From NCBI RefSeq assembly GCF_003994255.1, contig NZ_ML133854.1:269372-333371 (forward strand): DNA of 64,000 nucleotides, given 5' to 3'. The notes below the pieces were generated by a model. The model did not search any database. It was not told where the DNA came from and was given only the letters and a program-made list of their open reading frames with translations. Position numbers and translations under genes: made by a program. The first letter of the stretch is position 1. Each line of letters opens with the position of its first letter. This stretch comes from Brachybacterium paraconglomeratum (lineage in GTDB: Bacteria > Actinomycetota > Actinomycetes > Actinomycetales > Dermabacteraceae). Positions 61,831-64,000 of this stretch are shown here, piece by piece.

Positions 61831-63099
61831 ATGCATTCCGTCCTGGACGAGCTCGCCTGGCGAGGACTCGTCGTGCAGACCACCGGGCGCGAGGCGCTCG
61901 GAAGCGCTCTGGCGGACGGACCGATCAGCCTCTATTGCGGCTTCGACCCGACCGCCGCCTCCCTGCACGTCGGCCACCTGACCCAGGTGCTCACGATGCG
62001 TCGCCTGCAGCTGGCCGGCCACTGCCCCTTCGCCCTCGTGGGCGGGGCGACCGGTCTGATCGGCGACCCCCGCATGTCCGGCGAACGCGTGCTCAACGAC
62101 GCCGAGATCGTCGCGACCTGGGTCGAGAGCCTGCGCGGCCAGATCTCCCGCTTCCTCGACCTCGAGGGGGAGTTCGGCGTGACCATGGTGAACAACCTCG
62201 ACTGGATCGGGCGGATGAGCGCGCTCGACTTCCTGCGGGACATGGGCAAGCACTACCGCATGGGCACGATGCTCGCGAAGGACACCGTCGCCCGCCGTCT
62301 CCAGAGCGATGAGGGCATCAGCTACACGGAGTTCAGCTACCAGGTGCTGCAGGGCATCGACTACCTCGAGCTGCATCGCCGGCACGGGGTGTCCCTGCAG
62401 TACGGGGGCAACGACCAGTGGGGCAACCTCCTCTCCGGGGTCGACCTCATCCACAAGGTGGAGGGGCATGAGGTCCATGCGCTGACCACTCCGCTGGTCA
62501 CCAAGGCCGACGGCACCAAGTTCGGCAAGAGCGAGGGCGGCGCGGTGTGGCTGGACGCGGAGCTCACCAGCCCCTACGCGTTCCACCAGTTCTGGCTCAA
62601 CGCGGCCGACGCGGACGTCGTGAACTACCTGCGCTTCTTCACCTTCCGCAGCCAGGAGGAGATCGCGGAGCTGGAGCACGCCACCGAGACGGCCTCGCAC
62701 GAGCGCGCCGCGCAGAGGGCCCTGGCCGACGAGCTCACCACCATGGTCCACGGAGCCCAGGCCACCGAGCAGGCGAAGGCCGCGGCCTCCGTCCTCTTCG
62801 GCCGCGGGGACGTGCGCGCGCTGGACGAGCAGACCGTCCTCGCCATCGCCCGTGAGCTGCCCGGGGCGGAGGTCTCCGCGACCACGCCGCTGGTGGACGC
62901 GTTCGTCAGCGCCGGCATCGCGCAGTCCAAGGGCGCGGCCCGACGGGACGCCGATGGGGGAGGACTCTCCGTGAACGGGGAGAAGATCTCCGCAGACGAC
63001 CTCGCACGGGAGGTTGGCGAGCTCGACGCGCTGCCGGGGGCGAGGCTCCTGCTGCGTCGCGGTCGCAAGAACGCCGCGATGGTGCACCGCCTCGACTGA
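61831..63099 (+). CDS. tyrS: Tyrosine-tRNA ligase
   Basis: A 422-residue class I synthetase. GFDPTAASLHVGHLTQVL is the HIGH region, GGNDQWGNLLSGVDLI binds tyrosine, and TKFGKSEGG replaces KMSKS, as usual in bacterial TyrRS. The C-terminal 80 residues are an S4-like RNA-binding domain (GAARRDADGGGLSVNGEKIS). ATG at 61831 is preceded by GAGAGGAAAC. The upstream in-frame ATG (61768) adds unconserved residues. It ends before a strong terminator and the rRNA operon. Confidence 0.96.
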   Translation: MHSVLDELAWRGLVVQTTGREALGSALADGPISLYCGFDPTAASLHVGHLTQVLTMRRLQLAGHCPFALVGGATGLIGDPRMSGERVLNDAEIVATWVESLRGQISRFLDLEGEFGVTMVNNLDWIGRMSALDFLRDMGKHYRMGTMLAKDTVARRLQSDEGISYTEFSYQVLQGIDYLELHRRHGVSLQYGGNDQWGNLLSGVDLIHKVEGHEVHALTTPLVTKADGTKFGKSEGGAVWLDAELTSPYAFHQFWLNAADADVVNYLRFFTFRSQEEIAELEHATETASHERAAQRALADELTTMVHGAQATEQAKAAASVLFGRGDVRALDEQTVLAIARELPGAEVSATTPLVDAFVSAGIAQSKGAARRDADGGGLSVNGEKISADDLAREVGELDALPGARLLLRRGRKNAAMVHRLD

Positions 63100-63158
63100 C
63101 CGGTCCGTCATGTCGGCTCCCCGAGTCGACACGCCGGCACTGATCCCGCCGCCGCCCC

Positions 63159-63203
63159 ACCGAGCCCCGCCACTCGACGCACAGTCGAGATGCGGGGCTC
63201 GGT
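63159..63203 (+). terminator. Terminator of tyrS
   Basis: A perfect 12-bp outer stem (ACCGAGCCCCGC and complement) with an inner CTCGAC/GTCGAG stem. A second 8-bp hairpin (63204-63221, GCATGCCC/GGGCATGC) follows immediately. Confidence 0.85.
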
Positions 63204-63280
63204 GCATGCCCGGGGGCATGCCGGGACGGTGGACCGACGGGCTCTCCGGAGCGACCGTCCGCGGCACGCGGTTAGCCGTC

Positions 63281-63296
63281 GACAAGCTTGCTTGTC
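63281..63296. repeat. Palindrome upstream of the rRNA promoters
   Basis: GACAAGC-TT-GCTTGTC, a 7-bp inverted repeat about 160 bp upstream of the first rRNA promoter. A GTGACCC/GGGTCAC pair (63316-63342) follows. Confidence 0.5.
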
Positions 63297-63438
63297 AACC
63301 TGACGATAAGGACCGGTGACCCCTCTCTCAAGCGTGGGTCACATTCGGATGAACGAGCGCTTTCCCAGTCGAGCAAAGTGGGCACTGACCTGCAGAAACG
63401 CCGGTCTCGAAGGGTGAACGGAGGCTGAACGGAGCGGC

Positions 63439-63467
63439 TTGACGGCCCCTCGCGGGACCCGTAATGT
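63439..63467 (+). promoter_or_regulatory. rRNA operon promoter P1
   Basis: TTGACG, 17-bp spacer, TAATGT; the best match to a sigma-70-type promoter in the window. Confidence 0.75.
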
Positions 63468-63653
63468 TCTTTCTTGTCAGCAGCGAGGACGCAGACGCGA
63501 CGGGCCGAGAGCCTCCCCCGGGAGGAGCGAGGAACGGAGCGACTGGGACTCACTGCGGGCCCGCCGGGACGAGAGATCGGACCAGCGGCCGTGACTCGGG
63601 CACGGAAGGATCGCACCGCGATCCGGAGGTGACCGGGACTGCACGGAGCGGAG

Positions 63654-63683
63654 TTGGACCTGGCCGCGAAGAACTGCTAGAGT
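63654..63683 (+). promoter_or_regulatory. rRNA operon promoter P2
   Basis: TTGGAC, 18-bp spacer, TAGAGT, about 240 bp upstream of the 16S gene. Tandem promoters are usual for rRNA operons. Confidence 0.7.
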
Positions 63684-63792
63684 AGTGACTCGCGCCGGGA
63701 CGACGAAGCAAGTAGGAGTCGTCGACGGGATCACCCGCCGGCAACGAGCCTCAGAGATGAACCGCAGAAGCGGGGACTCAACGATGTGCGCG

Positions 63793-63820
63793 TGTTGCTT
63801 GATATCTCAATAGCGTGTCT
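63793..63820 (+). promoter_or_regulatory. rRNA leader conserved block (antitermination boxA-like)
   Basis: TGTTGCTTGATATCTCAATA and the following GCGTGTCT resemble the leader block with boxA of mycobacterial and other actinobacterial rRNA operons, bound by Nus factors. Confidence 0.6.
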
Positions 63821-63923
63821 GTTTATCGATGCCATTATTTTGAATGGCAGATTATAACGGATGATACAGCAGTTTAATGCTGGTTGTTTGTTTATTTTGT
63901 CAGGTTTATAGTTTTTCATGATT
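63821..63923 (+). other. AT-rich 5' leader of 16S rRNA
   Basis: About 100 bp, mostly A and T, between the boxA-like block and the 16S gene, in strong contrast to the rest of the window. It holds two small hairpins (CCATT/AATGG and CAGCA/TGCTG) and should form the left side of the 16S processing stem. No gene. Confidence 0.6.
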
Positions 63924-64000
63924 TTCATGGAGAGTTTGATCCTGGCTCAGGACGAACGCTGGCGGCGTGCTTAACACATGCAAGTCGAACGATGACGGTG
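63924..64000 (+). rRNA. 16S ribosomal RNA, 5' end (continues beyond the window)
   Basis: AGAGTTTGATCCTGGCTCAG at 63931-63950 corresponds to E. coli positions 8-27, so the mature 5' end is near 63924. GACGAACGCTGGCGGCGTGC and the following bases are typical of actinobacteria. Only the first 77 or so bases are in the window. Confidence 0.97.

Noticed and set aside
63100..63780. Short open frames upstream of 16S (for example 63464-63685)
   Set aside because: They overlap the rRNA promoters and have no protein-like features.

Overview
The window is very GC-rich (G/C at most third positions) and comes from the chromosome of an actinobacterium. Markers are S-(hydroxymethyl)mycothiol dehydrogenase (mycothiol is an actinobacterial thiol), a PriA-type HisA/TrpF isomerase, monomeric NADP isocitrate dehydrogenase, phosphoketolase, DUF3159 and DUF1844 proteins, many GTG starts and several leaderless promoters. 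A Micrococcales genus such as Brachybacterium is my best guess from overall gene content and the first bases of the 16S gene; this is inference.

Layout. 1-8.3 kb: the 3' part of a GH92 glycosidase gene overlapping a convergent membrane-protein gene, the fructose operon fruR-fruK-fruA (minus strand) with operator and terminator, a decayed BCCT (betaine-type) transporter gene and a phosphoribosyltransferase. 8.4-25.9 kb: mixed metabolism and stress genes: a Tat-exported GHL10 glycoside hydrolase, DUF808, an NAD(P)-binding reductase, phosphoketolase translationally coupled to an acylphosphatase, a PepSY lipoprotein, PPK2, thiol peroxidase, DUF488, flavohemoglobin, a TSUP exporter, an alpha/beta hydrolase, icd, a lipoprotein and a ZIP transporter.

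25.9-32.8 kb: the histidine genes hisD, hisC-hisB-(unknown)-hisH-(small membrane protein), then priA and an SseB-like gene; a DUF3054 gene lies opposite between hisD and hisC. hisG, hisE, hisF and hisI are not here. 32.9-38.9 kb: DUF1844 and DUF4352 genes divergent from infC-rpmI-rplT, then a SpoU methyltransferase and a CopD-CtaG fusion. infC starts at ATC behind a long leader with a hairpin. 38.9-48.2 kb: a small membrane protein, a MerR regulator, a prolyl-oligopeptidase-like enzyme coupled to DUF3159, a DUF222/HNH protein, mscR with its metallo-beta-lactamase partner, and a large orphan WXG-motif protein.

48.5-63.1 kb: pheS-pheT, the arginine cluster argC-argJ-argB-argD-argF-argR-argG-argH (ArgJ recycles the acetyl group, so the ornithine cycle needs no separate argE), and tyrS. 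63.1-64 kb: terminator, two rRNA promoters, an unusually AT-rich rRNA leader and the first bases of 16S rRNA.

The window is mostly housekeeping. I found no defence island, prophage, insertion sequence, CRISPR array or clearly new multi-gene system. The most novel items are the orphan WXG protein, the Xfp-acylphosphatase coupling, the unknown protein in the his operon whose frame runs on into hisH, the decayed transporter and several unassigned palindromes.
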